Positions 25,648 through 33,970 of a stretch of 42,794 nucleotides of DNA are shown piece after piece. A program made the position numbers and the translations under genes. Each line of letters begins with the position of its first letter. The first letter of the stretch is position 1. Source of the DNA: Curvibacter sp. (lineage in GTDB: Bacteria; Pseudomonadota; Gammaproteobacteria; Burkholderiales; Burkholderiaceae_C); the NCBI GenBank assembly GCA_020621965.1, contig JAHRYV010000028.1, positions 1 through 42,794 on the forward strand, given 5' to 3'. Below the pieces are notes generated by a model. That model was not told the origin of the DNA. It was given only the letters and a program-made list of their open reading frames with translations, and made no database searches.

Positions 25648-26264
25648 CCGATGGCCAGGAAGTCCTGCCCGTTGGCGCCGTAGTTGTTGATCAAGTCGTA
25701 GATGGTGCAACGGTGGTGCAGGCGCACAAAGACTTCGTGCGCTCTGGACTGGGGCGATGAGAACGTCAGCTCCATCATCAGGAAGTTCAGATTGCGCGCC
25801 CCCTCGCCGCTGGCGCTCTTCTCCAGCGGGCTCACCATGGTGGTGTGCGAGTAGCCCACCGGGCCGACGCGAATACTGGTGGGCAGGACCCCGTTCCAGG
25901 GAAAGCCGCTCCAGCGCAGCACCGGCGCAATGGCGAACTCCTGCAGGGTGGCCACGCCGAACTGGTGGCCGATCATGCCGTCGATTTCCAGCGCCAGCGG
26001 ATACGTTGCGGCGCGCCAGACCGTCGTGCTGGCGGTCAGGGCGACGATGTACTGATTGAGAAAGTTGGCCCGGCCTTGCGTCAGGCCGGCCGGCTCCGAG
26101 TCGTAGTACTGGCCGCCGTAGACGCCGATGCTCCAGTCCCGCTCCTGGCCGCTGGCATCGGCCGCCAGCAGCGCGCCAGCCACCAGCACCAGCGTCAGCA
26201 GTGGGCCTGGCGGATGGGGGGGCCGGTGTGGTTGCGCCGGGGTGATGCTGCGAACGGTCTCCAT
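25629..26264 (-). CDS. Predicted exported outer-membrane-type protein
   Basis: This 211-residue protein has a proline-rich N-terminus, then a hydrophobic signal (PLLTLVLVAGALLAADASG). The mature part is made of alternating strands (DWSIGVYGGQYYDSEPAG, NQYIVALTASTTVW, TSIRVGPVGYSHTTM) and ends in GQDFLAIGYRRFF, a C-terminal Phe typical of outer-membrane barrels. The segment RLHHRCTIYDLINNYGANG faintly recalls lipid A deacylase (PagL)-like proteins, but I cannot confirm a catalytic dyad. The ATG at 26264 is chosen over an upstream TTG. It stands alone. Confidence 0.6.
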   Translation of the reverse strand: METVRSITPAQPHRPPHPPGPLLTLVLVAGALLAADASGQERDWSIGVYGGQYYDSEPAGLTQGRANFLNQYIVALTASTTVWRAATYPLALEIDGMIGHQFGVATLQEFAIAPVLRWSGFPWNGVLPTSIRVGPVGYSHTTMVSPLEKSASGEGARNLNFLMMELTFSSPQSRAHEVFVRLHHRCTIYDLINNYGANGQDFLAIGYRRFF

Positions 26265-26371
26265 CCGGCTCAGCTTAATGCGCAAGTCGGTGTTGCGCAA
26301 CCGCGCGTTGCACCCGACCGCGCCGGATGCAGTGTCTTGCCGGCGCTCGGCGGTTCAGGGCGTCGCTCGGC

Positions 26372-27022
26372 CTAAAGCGGGCCGTATTGGGTGCCGCCGG
26401 ATGGTTCCGCGCTCTGCAGCGCGGCCAGTTCGGATTCGTAGTTCAGGTGCTTGCCCGACATGGCGTCGGGCTGGCCGCCGGCCTGGAGGGCGCGCGCAAA
26501 GGCCTGGGCCTCTTCGGCCGTGACGGGCTCGACCTGCGCGCGGGCCAGGCGCTGGCGCGCGCCGGAGACGTCGCCCACGACCTCGCGCTGGCGCGGTGCG
26601 TTGTCGGCCTTCGGTCTTTCGCCGGCGCGGTAGGAGCGCACAAAGCTGTCCTGCTCTTCGTTGACGCGCCAGAAGATGCCCTCCAGGGTGACCCCGTAGC
26701 GCTCGGCGGCGCGTTTCTTGATGTAGTCCTCGATCTGGCTGAAGCCCGCGGACATGCCGTCCACCTTGGCCGAGAAGTTGTTGGTGACTTCGATCATGGC
26801 CACGAAGCGGTGATGCCGCGGATCCAGATTCATGACCCGGAAGCGGTACATGCTGGAGATGACCTGGAGCTGCAGCAGGCTCTCGCGGATCGACTGGTAC
26901 AGCATTTCGCGCCGGTGCGCCATGCGTTCGGCCAGTGTCATGCGCGTCGGGTCCGTCTCGGGCGGGGTCGAATCGGGGCCCGTGTTCTGGGCGGGCGCCA
27001 GTCGTTTGAAGAAGGAAAACAT
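26372..27022 (-). CDS. Conserved hypothetical soluble protein
   Basis: This 216-residue protein begins MFSFFKRLAPAQ and is predicted to be cytosolic. Its middle (about 30-125) is the most ordered part: MLYQSIRESLLQLQVISSMY, then RFRVMNLDPRHHRFVAMIEV and IEDYIKKRAAERYGVTLEGI. The last 80 residues are charged and Ala/Gln-rich, probably disordered. Similar proteins seem usual in Burkholderiales, but I know of no function. It is a single-gene unit 113 nt from the esterase gene's end. Confidence 0.72.
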   Translation of the reverse strand: MFSFFKRLAPAQNTGPDSTPPETDPTRMTLAERMAHRREMLYQSIRESLLQLQVISSMYRFRVMNLDPRHHRFVAMIEVTNNFSAKVDGMSAGFSQIEDYIKKRAAERYGVTLEGIFWRVNEEQDSFVRSYRAGERPKADNAPRQREVVGDVSGARQRLARAQVEPVTAEEAQAFARALQAGGQPDAMSGKHLNYESELAALQSAEPSGGTQYGPL

Positions 27023-27135
27023 CGGGGGGATCCTGGGGCTTCTAGTTATGAACCATACCCAAATCTACCACCATGGCGCCCCCCGGAAACCCGGGGCCTG
27101 CGCGCCCCGCGCGGCCAAGGCCTGGCGACGCGGCC

Positions 27136-28323
27136 TCAGCCCCGCAGGCTGGCGTAGACGGCGTCGCGCAGCGCCAGCTCGCGCGGGTCGCCGGTGACCG
27201 AGGTCCCGACCCGGCTGGTGACGTAGCCGTAGCCGATGCCGGCCTGCGGGTCGGCAAAACCCAGGGAGCCGCCGGTGCCGGGCATGCCGTAGGAGCCCGG
27301 GTGGCCGAAGGACCAGATGGGGCAATGCTGCATGAAACCCAGCGAGAAATGCACACCGTCGCCGCGCATGCATTCGTCGTAGAAGCCGCGTGTGGGCGGC
27401 ACGGCCGGGGCGGCCAGGGCCTGCAGTGTGGCCGGGCGCAGGGCCAGCTCCTGGCCGCCGGTGGCGAAGACACTGTAGGCGCGGGCGATGGCGCGCGCCG
27501 TGCCCACACCGCCGCCGGCCGGCACCTCGAAATTGCGGGCGTAGATGCGCTGCGCGTCGTGCGCGAGCATCGAGCCGGCGAGCGCGTGCGTGATGTTGGA
27601 GCGCGGGTTCAGCACGGTCAGCATGAAACGCAGCGGGAAACCGCGCAGCATGGCCGCAAAGCCCGGGCGCGAGAGGGTGGCCAGCCGGCTGTCGGGGACG
27701 GACTCGGGCAGGCGGATGTAGAAGTCCAGCCCCAGGGGGGTGGCGATCTCGTCCTGGAAGAATTGGCCCAGGCTGCGATGCTGGGGGTCGATGCGGCGCA
27801 GCAGCTCGCCTTCGTAATAACCCAGGCTGATGGCGTGGTAGGCCTGGCGTGTGCCCGGCTCCCAGGCCGGTTGCTGGCGCGCCAGCACGGCGGCCAGGCG
27901 GTCGAGGTCGGCCACCAGGCTCCGATCGGCCTGCTCGGCAAAGGCGAACAGTCCGGCCTGGTGCGCCAGCAACTGGCGCACGGTGATGCGCTCCTTGCCG
28001 GCTTGCGCGAACTCCGGCCAGTAGTGGGCGACGCGCTGCTCGTAGTCGAGCCAGCCGCGGCTATGGGCCAGCGCCAGCGTCATGGCGGCCAGGCCCTTGG
28101 TGGTGGAGTAGACCAGGACCATGGTGTTCTCCTGCCAGGACTCGCCCGTGGCCTCGTTGCGCAGACCACCCCACAGATCCACGACCTTGACCCCGCGGTG
28201 GTAGACGCAACAGGCGCCGCCCAGTTCCTGGCGGCGGGTGAAGTTCTCGGCGAAGGCCGCGCGCACCGGCTCGAAGCCGGCGCTCACCTGCCCGTGGATC
28301 TGGACCTTCTGTGCTGCGTTCAT
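27136..28323 (-). CDS. Beta-lactamase-fold serine hydrolase (EstB/class C esterase type)
   Basis: This 395-residue hydrolase has the class C beta-lactamase fold. The nucleophile motif SxxK is in LVYSTTKGLAAMTLALAHS (near residue 80), and the Tyr motif candidate lies near AYHAISLGYYEGELLRR. The C-terminal glycine motif region includes SFGHPGSYGMPGTGGSLGFA, with HPG in place of the KTG of true beta-lactamases, as is usual in EstB-type esterases. No signal peptide is present, so it is probably a cytosolic esterase. CAGGAG precedes the ATG at 28323. The substrate is unknown. Confidence 0.9.
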   Translation of the reverse strand: MNAAQKVQIHGQVSAGFEPVRAAFAENFTRRQELGGACCVYHRGVKVVDLWGGLRNEATGESWQENTMVLVYSTTKGLAAMTLALAHSRGWLDYEQRVAHYWPEFAQAGKERITVRQLLAHQAGLFAFAEQADRSLVADLDRLAAVLARQQPAWEPGTRQAYHAISLGYYEGELLRRIDPQHRSLGQFFQDEIATPLGLDFYIRLPESVPDSRLATLSRPGFAAMLRGFPLRFMLTVLNPRSNITHALAGSMLAHDAQRIYARNFEVPAGGGVGTARAIARAYSVFATGGQELALRPATLQALAAPAVPPTRGFYDECMRGDGVHFSLGFMQHCPIWSFGHPGSYGMPGTGGSLGFADPQAGIGYGYVTSRVGTSVTGDPRELALRDAVYASLRG

Positions 28324-28414
28324 GGCTGCCGCTCCTGGTTGCTGGCCGTACACCCTGGATTCAACCCGCTTTTCGGGTGGCTGGGTAGGTGCGGGAGGAG
28401 CTGGCGTGGGCGGC

Positions 28415-28564
28415 TCAGGCCATCTTGGTGGCCGTCATCATCCGGTCCAGCAGGGGTTCGCCGTAGAACGCCATGAACAGCCCGATCAGCACGCCCACCG
28501 GCAAGGAGCGGCTGAACGCACTCCAGCGGCAGTCAGGCGGCAGCGCCGCAAGAAAGAAACGCAC
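28415..28564 (-). CDS. Possible 49-residue membrane protein, or C-terminal gene remnant
   Basis: One frame ending at a TGA (28415) reads FSRSLPVGVLIGLFMAFYGE then PLLDRMMTATKMA, with one clear membrane helix and good codon bias. A GTG at 28564 could start a 49-residue protein, but no Shine-Dalgarno precedes it. It may instead be the surviving 3' end of a lost membrane protein gene. It lies 91 nt from the start of the esterase gene and points the same way. Confidence 0.35.
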   Translation of the reverse strand: MRFFLAALPPDCRWSAFSRSLPVGVLIGLFMAFYGEPLLDRMMTATKMA

Positions 28565-29096
28565 GGGGGCTGGGTGCGCGACGAAGTTACTCGCACGGGG
28601 TCGGGGTACGAATCAGCGGGCGTGTGCATTCGTGCTGCACCTTCTTGTTGTGGGACTACACACCAACGACGCCCGGCAAAGCACTCCAGGTGGAACCGAA
28701 GAGCGGCTGGCCGCGTGGCCACTCCAGGCCTGGGCACGACACGGGTGATCTTCCCTGTGCAAGCCGGCCGTCTTGTCATCGAAGCCGCGACGGCATCTGC
28801 GCCTGCACCGGGCTCATTTTCCGGCGAAACCGGGCCGACCGGTGCATTGCCGACACCCGAGTAAGTGCAATTACCTAGCTCTAATTCTCTTTTTTTGACA
28901 CAACACAAACGCCGGCCAAAAGCCGGTTTTCATCGAGCATCGTAGGCACGCCAGACGGCGCAAACACCGGGCGGCTGACGCCGCTTGACGCGAGTCACAT
29001 CGTGGCAGCGCCGCGCGCCGGATCAGCGTTATTTCGTAGGCTTGCGCGCACCCCAGTGTTGACTGAAGTCAGGTCCGGCCCGCAAACGGCGTGGAC
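28565..29096. other. Intergenic region without a supported gene
   Basis: These 532 nt have open frames on both strands, but codon use is poor and no product is recognisable. AT-rich DNA at 28865-28910 with a run of seven T is followed by a hairpin at 28911-28930. No RNA gene is recognised. Confidence 0.45.
28911..28930 (+). terminator. Weak terminator-like hairpin
   Basis: A CCGGC/GCCGG stem with a CAAAA-type loop is followed by TTTT on the plus strand. No gene clearly reads into it, so its function is uncertain. Confidence 0.3.
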
Positions 29097-29492
29097 TCAG
29101 GCGTGGCGGCGCGCGAGCAGGGCCAAGGCAGCCGCCAGCACTGCGGCCACCGGGAGGACGAAGACGACGGCGAACAGGGCGCCGTCGAAACCACCGAAAT
29201 ACAACAGCTCGGTGAGAGCGTCGGCAGCGCAGCCCCGGCAACCCCAGTGGGGGTCGCACTGACAGCCGGGTATCAGCCAGGTGAGCAGCAGACCCAGCAC
29301 AAAACCCAGTAGCGGCAGCAGCACCGCGAGCAGGCCCAGCTTGAAGATCAGGCCGGCGGCGGCCAGCCGCTGGCCGGGCTGGGCCAGCACGTCCAGGGAC
29401 AACCAGCGGTCGGCGCCGAAGGCGGTGCCGCAGACCTCGCAATCCTCGGCGTCTTTCGCGATGGCGACATGACAGTTCGGGCAGTAGGCCAT
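29097..29492 (-). CDS. Zinc-ribbon membrane protein of unknown function
   Basis: This 131-residue protein begins MAYCPNCHVAIAKDAEDCEV and continues CGTAF, a zinc ribbon with two CxxC knuckles (CPNC and CEVC). It then has three membrane helices (about 47-73, 98-115 and 112-128). Between the first and second lies an extra Cys cluster, PGCQCDPHWGCRGCAAD, which may bind a second metal. No function is known. The gene is preceded at about 29572-29618 by a promoter of the shared type (site B), so it may belong to the same regulon as the lipoprotein at 7829-8716 and the TRAP-binding protein at 39656-40738. Confidence 0.75.
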   Translation of the reverse strand: MAYCPNCHVAIAKDAEDCEVCGTAFGADRWLSLDVLAQPGQRLAAAGLIFKLGLLAVLLPLLGFVLGLLLTWLIPGCQCDPHWGCRGCAADALTELLYFGGFDGALFAVVFVLPVAAVLAAALALLARRHA

Positions 29493-29571
29493 GGTGTGGG
29501 GGCCGGCGGCCGCGCACCCGCGTGCGGCGCTGCGCCTCCCTGTTTCCTCTCGGTGTGATTCCTTGCGAAGA

Positions 29572-29618
29572 ATTCTAGGAAGCCAGGGCAGGCGCGACTA
29601 TCCCCCAAAGGGGGCATA
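29572..29618 (-). promoter_or_regulatory. Candidate activator-dependent promoter (site B) for the zinc-ribbon gene
   Basis: On the minus strand the near-palindrome CTATGCCCCC-TTT-GGGGGATAG is followed, 24 nt after the G-run, by CTTCCTAGAATTC. Its TAGAAT (29572-29577) fits a -10 element. The spacing equals that of site A at 8856-8900. The expected leader before the ATG at 29492 is about 75 nt. Confidence 0.5.
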
Positions 29619-29665
29619 GGGCAGACCCCAAAGCGAATCCGGGGCCGGCCCCGCCCCGCGGTGCT

Positions 29666-29903
29666 TTACTTGCCGGCGTTGGGGAAGAACAGCTGCTCGC
29701 CACCGATCTTGTAGCCGGCAATGGCGTTCTGGCCGGCGGGCGAGACGATCCAGTCGACGAACTTCTGCGCCTGCGCCAGCTTGACTTACGGGTGCTTGGC
29801 CGGGTTCACCACCATCACGCCGTACTGGTTGAACAGGCGCTTGTCGCCTTCGACCAGCACGGCCAGGTCGGCGCGGTTCTTGAAGTTGAGCCAGGTGCCG
29901 CGG
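29666..29903 (-). pseudogene. tupA fragment (3' end) in the deleted tup copy
   Basis: This piece encodes only the last 79 or so residues of TupA, up to PAGQNAIAGYKIGGEQLFF and a TAA at 29666. It carries the same in-frame TAA after NPAKHP that interrupts the main tupA copy. It joins at 29903/29904 to the first codons of tupC, out of frame, and so cannot make a functional protein. Confidence 0.88.
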
Positions 29904-30406
29904 CCGCAGCCGCCTGGCGTTCACCCGGCACCAGGGCCGCCTGGGTCGGCAACACGGCGCTCATGCAACCGCCTCCACGCCCGCCGGGATGCCGTGGCTG
30001 TGGCCCTCCACCCGCTCACGCCGGCGGCGCAGCAAGGCAATGCCAGTGTTGAGCAACAGCACCACACCCAGCAGGATCAGCCCCAGGGCCAGGGCCAGCG
30101 GCAGGTCGCCCTTGCTGGTCTCCAGCGCGATGGCGGTGGTCATGACGCGCGTGAAGCCGTCGATGTTGCCGCCGACGATCATCACCGCCCCCACCTCGGA
30201 GATGGCGCGACCGAAGGAGGCCATGAGCATGGTGAGCAGCGCGTAGCGCTCGTCCCAGGCCAGCAGCAGGCCGCGCAGGCCGGTGCCCGCGCCCAGCGAG
30301 CGCAGCTGCTCGCCGTGTTGGCGTTCGGCATCCTCGATCACCTGGCGCGTAAGCGCCGTGGCCACGGGCAGCACCAGGATGGCCTGGGCCAGCACCATGG
30401 CCTGGA
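29667..30406. repeat. Internally deleted second copy of the tup operon DNA
   Basis: Positions 29667-29903 match 31947-32183, and 29904-30406 match 33468-33970; 1284 bp between the two source blocks (32184-33467) are missing. Reading line by line I see one difference (C at 29947, T at 33511, silent in tupC). Orientation is the same as the intact operon. The near-perfect identity indicates a very recent duplication, gene conversion or an assembly artefact. Confidence 0.92.
29904..30406 (-). pseudogene. tupC start and truncated tupB in the deleted tup copy
   Basis: The block holds the first 20 codons of tupC (ATG at 29964) and the last 148 or so codons of tupB (stop at 29961). The tupB part begins MVLAQAILVLPVATALTRQV and lacks the first roughly 100 residues, with the front two membrane helices. 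An ATG at 30398 could start a 145-residue protein, but it would lack a complete permease core. No promoter is evident. Confidence 0.85.
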
Positions 30407-30436
30407 GCGCGGGCCTGAGGACGGCGACCCGGCGGC

Positions 30437-30466
30437 AAAAAAACTGGCCGCTCGGGAGGCGGCCAG
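30437..30466 (-). terminator. Intrinsic terminator of the ABC substrate-binding protein gene
   Basis: On the minus strand a CTGGCCGC/GCGGCCAG stem (30444-30466) with a 7-nt loop is followed by seven T. It lies about 100 nt after the stop of the gene at 30570-31745 and points the right way. Confidence 0.8.
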
Positions 30467-30569
30467 CTTCGGGTAAACCCTTGGTTTTCGGCGGATCGAT
30501 TACATAACGCTACGTTTGCCGCGATCTTTGTTACAGCAATGTAAGGTCGATGTTACGAAGCCGGCCCGC

Positions 30570-31745
30570 TCAGTTGAGCAGCTTGTTGTCGCGCGAGATC
30601 ATGGAGACGTCGACTAGGCGCATCAGCGAGCGGCTGCCGCGGGCAAAGGTCACGTTCATGCCGTCGACGTCCTTGAGCTGCATGGCTTCCAGCGCCGCGA
30701 TGAAGGACTTGCGGCTGATGCTGGGCCCGGCGGCGCGCAGGCCTTCGACCAGCAGGCGGGCGGCCACATAGCCTTCCATGGTGTCGAAGGACACCGGCAC
30801 ATTGGCCTCGGCCATGCGCTTCTGGTAGTCGCGCACGATGCCCAGGCGGGCGTTCCAGGGGAAGGGCACGGTCTGCGTCAGCAGCATGCCCTCGACCTGC
30901 GGGCCCAGGGCCTTGTAGAGCGCGGTGCTGCTCATGACCGACACGCCCAGCAGCTGGGAATTGATCTTGTGCTTCTTGAGGGACTCGACGAACTTGACCG
31001 CGGGCCCGGCGGGCGCCAGCACCAGTACGGCCTGCGGCGCGGCCTGGGCCAGCGCGGCCGCTTCGGCGTCGAGGTTCTTCAGGTCGGCGCTGATGCGGGC
31101 GACCTTGATGATCTGCAGCTGGCGCGCCTTGGCCGAGGTCTCCAGGGCGGCCACGCCCTCGTGGCCGATCGGCACATCGGCGGCGATGGCGGCGACGCGG
31201 GTCATGCCCATGGTGGACAGATAGGCGGTCAGGCGGTCCACTTCCTCGCCGAAGGATGCGCGCACATGGACCAGCATGGGGTGCTGCTGGCGCAGCGAGT
31301 CGGCGCCGGAGAGCGAACCGAACACCGGGATGCCCTTGTCCTTGGCGTAGGGCAGCAGGGCCGCGGTCACCTGAGCCGAGCCCATGCCGAAGTACAGCAG
31401 GGCATTGTCCTGCTCGGCCAGGCGCTTGGCGTTTTCCAGGCCCTTCTCGGGCTTGAAGGCGTCGTCGTAACGCACCAGCTTGATCGGGCGGCCGTGGACA
31501 CCGCCATTGGCGTTGATGTGGGCGATGTAGGCGTCCACGCCCTTGACGTACTCCAGGGTGCGCGCGGCGGTGGGGCCGGACAGGTCGCAGGACTGGCCCA
31601 CCACGATGGGCTGCTCGCTGTTCTGCACGGCGGCCAGGGCCAGGCCCGGCAGCAGGGCAGCCAGGGCCAGCACGGCGGCGGCCTGGCGGCGCGGGCGGGA
31701 ATGGGGGTGACGGCTTGCAGCGGAACGGGACGGAAAGATCGACAT
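30570..31745 (-). CDS. ABC transporter substrate-binding protein, branched-chain amino acid type
   Basis: This 391-residue periplasmic protein has an Arg-rich N-terminus and a signal peptide (to about residue 39, AALLPGLALA). The mature part is a type I periplasmic binding fold: VVGQSCDLSGPTAARTLEYV, HINANGGVHGRPIKLVRYDD and YFGMGSAQVTAALLPYAKDK, then HVRASFGEEVDRLTAYLSTM. This is the LivJ-like family that binds amino acids, amides or aromatic compounds. No permease or ATPase of that transporter is adjacent, so it is an orphan. It lies between the intact tup operon and its deleted copy, with its own terminator. Confidence 0.9.
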   Translation of the reverse strand: MSIFPSRSAASRHPHSRPRRQAAAVLALAALLPGLALAAVQNSEQPIVVGQSCDLSGPTAARTLEYVKGVDAYIAHINANGGVHGRPIKLVRYDDAFKPEKGLENAKRLAEQDNALLYFGMGSAQVTAALLPYAKDKGIPVFGSLSGADSLRQQHPMLVHVRASFGEEVDRLTAYLSTMGMTRVAAIAADVPIGHEGVAALETSAKARQLQIIKVARISADLKNLDAEAAALAQAAPQAVLVLAPAGPAVKFVESLKKHKINSQLLGVSVMSSTALYKALGPQVEGMLLTQTVPFPWNARLGIVRDYQKRMAEANVPVSFDTMEGYVAARLLVEGLRAAGPSISRKSFIAALEAMQLKDVDGMNVTFARGSRSLMRLVDVSMISRDNKLLN

Positions 31746-31946
31746 GTTTCAGTTCGGCAATGGGGGTTTCGGAGGGCGCGATTATGTTGGGCACCCTTCG
31801 AAATGCCAGCGACAAATGTCTCAATCTGTAAACCGCCCGGACGTCCGGGCCGCCCGCCCGCCGACGCCCCTCCCCCACCGCGCCATCCGCCCGCCCACCG
31901 GCGGCGCCCTGGCCCGCCAGCGGCAGGGTGCGACCGGCGCGCCGCC

Positions 31947-32183
31947 TACTTGCCGGCGTTGGGGAAGAACAGCTGCTCGCCACCGATCTTGTAGCCGGCA
32001 ATGGCGTTCTGGCCGGCGGGCGAGACGATCCAGTCGACGAACTTCTGCGCCTGCGCCAGCTTGACTTACGGGTGCTTGGCCGGGTTCACCACCATCACGC
32101 CGTACTGGTTGAACAGGCGCTTGTCGCCTTCGACCAGCACGGCCAGGTCGGCGCGGTTCTTGAAGTTGAGCCAGGTGCCGCGG
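31947..32183. repeat. Source block 1 of the tup duplication
   Basis: This 237-bp stretch at the 3' end of tupA is identical by eye to 29667-29903. Source block 2 is 33468-33970, matching 29904-30406. Confidence 0.92.
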
Positions 32184-32764
32184 TCGGCCAGCACGTAGGC
32201 GCCGGAACTGGCGGCGATGTTGAGCGCCGGGCCCATGCCGCAACCGCATTCCTTGTAGCCGCTGCCCTTCTGTTCGGCCAGCGCGGCCATCTTCCAGAAG
32301 CGCAGTTCGGCCGCGTGCGTGCCGCTCTTGTCGCCGCGCGAGATGAAGGCGCCGTTGGCCGCGGCGATCTTCTTGAGCGCGGCCACGATGTCGCTGCCGC
32401 GGGTGGCCAGCGGATCGGCCTTGGGGCCGATCAGCACGAAGTCGTTGTACATGACGGCCTGGCGCTTGAGGCCATAACCCTCGGTGACGAACTTCTCCTC
32501 GGCGACCTGGTCGTGCACGAAGACGACGTCGGCATCACCGCGGCGCGCCATGTCCAGCGCCTGGCCGGTGCCCAGGGCCACGACCTTGATGTCGATGCCG
32601 CTGGCCTTCTTGAACTCCGGCAGCAGGTAGGAGAACAGGCCCGACTGCTCGGTGGAGGTGGTGGAGGACATGACGATGGTCTGCTGCGCCCAGGCGCCCA
32701 GCGCGGCGACGGTCAGTGCGGCACCGACGGCGGCCTTGAGGAAAGTGGACTTGAACGTGCTCAT
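32066..32764 (-). CDS. tupA: Tungstate-binding protein TupA, truncated by a premature stop
   Basis: TupA is the periplasmic tungstate-binding protein of the TupABC importer. The signal peptide is about 1-27 (ALTVAALGAWAQ). TupA motifs follow: VMSSTTSTEQSGLFSYLLPE, VVALGTGQALDMARRGDADV, VFVHD and FISRGDKSGTHAAELRFWK. The frame stops at a TAA after NPAKHP (residue 232). Beyond it the same frame continues with VKLAQAQKFVDWIVSPAGQN to a natural TAG at 31946, which would give 272 residues. About 40 C-terminal residues are thus lost, including a helix and strand that normally close the fold. The ATG at 32764 overlaps the tupC stop (ATGA). The same stop occurs in the deleted copy at 29666-29903. Confidence 0.88.
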   Translation of the reverse strand: MSTFKSTFLKAAVGAALTVAALGAWAQQTIVMSSTTSTEQSGLFSYLLPEFKKASGIDIKVVALGTGQALDMARRGDADVVFVHDQVAEEKFVTEGYGLKRQAVMYNDFVLIGPKADPLATRGSDIVAALKKIAAANGAFISRGDKSGTHAAELRFWKMAALAEQKGSGYKECGCGMGPALNIAASSGAYVLADRGTWLNFKNRADLAVLVEGDKRLFNQYGVMVVNPAKHP

Positions 32765-33528
32765 ACGAGTTCTCCTTTGACAAATAAATGGGCCGCGGGC
32801 GAGACCGCCTGCAGCCGCTCCGCATCGAAAAATTGCTGCACCGGCAGGTCGGCCTGCACCCGGCCGTGCTCGAGGTAGATGACCCGCGTGGCCAGACGCT
32901 TGACCTGGCCCAGGTTGTGGCTGGCGAAGACCAGGGTCACCGGTTTGCCTCGGCCCTGCCCAGCGGCGAACTCGGCGATGAGCTGCTCTACCTCGCGCTT
33001 GGCATGCGGGTCCAGGCTGGCGGTGGGTTCGTCGAGCAGCAGCACGTCGGGCTGCAGAGCCCAGGCGCGCGCCAGCGCCAGGCGCTGCTGCTGGCCGCCC
33101 GAGAGCGTGCGCGCCGGCTGCGCCGCCTTGTCGGCCAGGCCCACGCGCTGCAGCGCGGCCAGGGCCTGCCCCTGGGCCTCGCGCCAGCGTGTGCCGCGCA
33201 GCCACAGGGCCAGCGCGACGTTGTTGAGCGCACTGGTGCGCAGCATGAAGGGGCGCTGGAACAGCATGGCCTGGCGCGCCACGCCGTCGCTGCTGCAGGT
33301 GCCGGCGGTGGGCCTGAGCAGGCCATGCAACAGGCGCAGCAGCGTGCTCTTGCCGCTGCCGTTGGCACCTACCAGGGCGACCGCCTCGCCGGGCGCGATG
33401 GTGAGCGTGACCTCGCGCAGGGCCGGCAACGCGCCGAACGCGATGCCGGCCGACTGCAGCCTGAACACCGCAGCCGCCTGGCGTTCACCCGGCACCAGGG
33501 CCGCCTGGGTTGGCAACACGGCGCTCAT
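32761..33528 (-). CDS. tupC: Tungstate ABC transporter ATP-binding protein
   Basis: This 255-residue ATPase powers tungstate import. It has Walker A GANGSGKST (near residue 54), the Q-loop region AMLFQRPFMLRTSALNNVAL, the signature LSGGQQQRLALARAWAL, Walker B VLLLDEPTASLD and the switch His in FASHNLGQVK. It overlaps tupB by 4 nt at its start and tupA by 4 nt at its end. The gene order on the minus strand is permease, ATPase, binding protein. Its first 20 codons are also present in the deleted copy. Confidence 0.92.
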   Translation of the reverse strand: MSAVLPTQAALVPGERQAAAVFRLQSAGIAFGALPALREVTLTIAPGEAVALVGANGSGKSTLLRLLHGLLRPTAGTCSSDGVARQAMLFQRPFMLRTSALNNVALALWLRGTRWREAQGQALAALQRVGLADKAAQPARTLSGGQQQRLALARAWALQPDVLLLDEPTASLDPHAKREVEQLIAEFAAGQGRGKPVTLVFASHNLGQVKRLATRVIYLEHGRVQADLPVQQFFDAERLQAVSPAAHLFVKGELV

Positions 33529-33970
33529 GCAACCGCCTCCACGCCCGCCGGGATGCCGTGGCTGTGGCCCTCCACCCGCTCACGCCGGCGGCGCAGCAAG
33601 GCAATGCCAGTGTTGAGCAACAGCACCACACCCAGCAGGATCAGCCCCAGGGCCAGGGCCAGCGGCAGGTCGCCCTTGCTGGTCTCCAGCGCGATGGCGG
33701 TGGTCATGACGCGCGTGAAGCCGTCGATGTTGCCGCCGACGATCATCACCGCCCCCACCTCGGAGATGGCGCGACCGAAGGAGGCCATGAGCATGGTGAG
33801 CAGCGCGTAGCGCTCGTCCCAGGCCAGCAGCAGGCCGCGCAGGCCGGTGCCCGCGCCCAGCGAGCGCAGCTGCTCGCCGTGTTGGCGTTCGGCATCCTCG
33901 ATCACCTGGCGCGTAAGCGCCGTGGCCACGGGCAGCACCAGGATGGCCTGGGCCAGCACCATGGCCTGGA
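33468..33970. repeat. Source block 2 of the tup duplication
   Basis: This block, spanning the tupC start and most of tupB, matches 29904-30406 with one difference seen (T at 33511). See the entries at 29667-30406. Confidence 0.92.

Noticed and set aside
27136..28323. Reading the serine hydrolase as an antibiotic-resistance beta-lactamase
   Set aside because: It has no signal peptide and has HPG instead of the KTG motif, which fits an EstB-type esterase.
28486..28908. A 140-codon minus-strand frame and a 208-codon plus-strand frame in the gap after the esterase
   Set aside because: Both have Arg/Pro-rich translations, no consistent codon bias and no motif. They were left as non-coding.
29961..30398. 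A 145-codon permease fragment that could be called a separate ABC permease
   Set aside because: It is the truncated tupB of the deleted copy, lacking the first helices and any visible promoter, so it was called a pseudogene.
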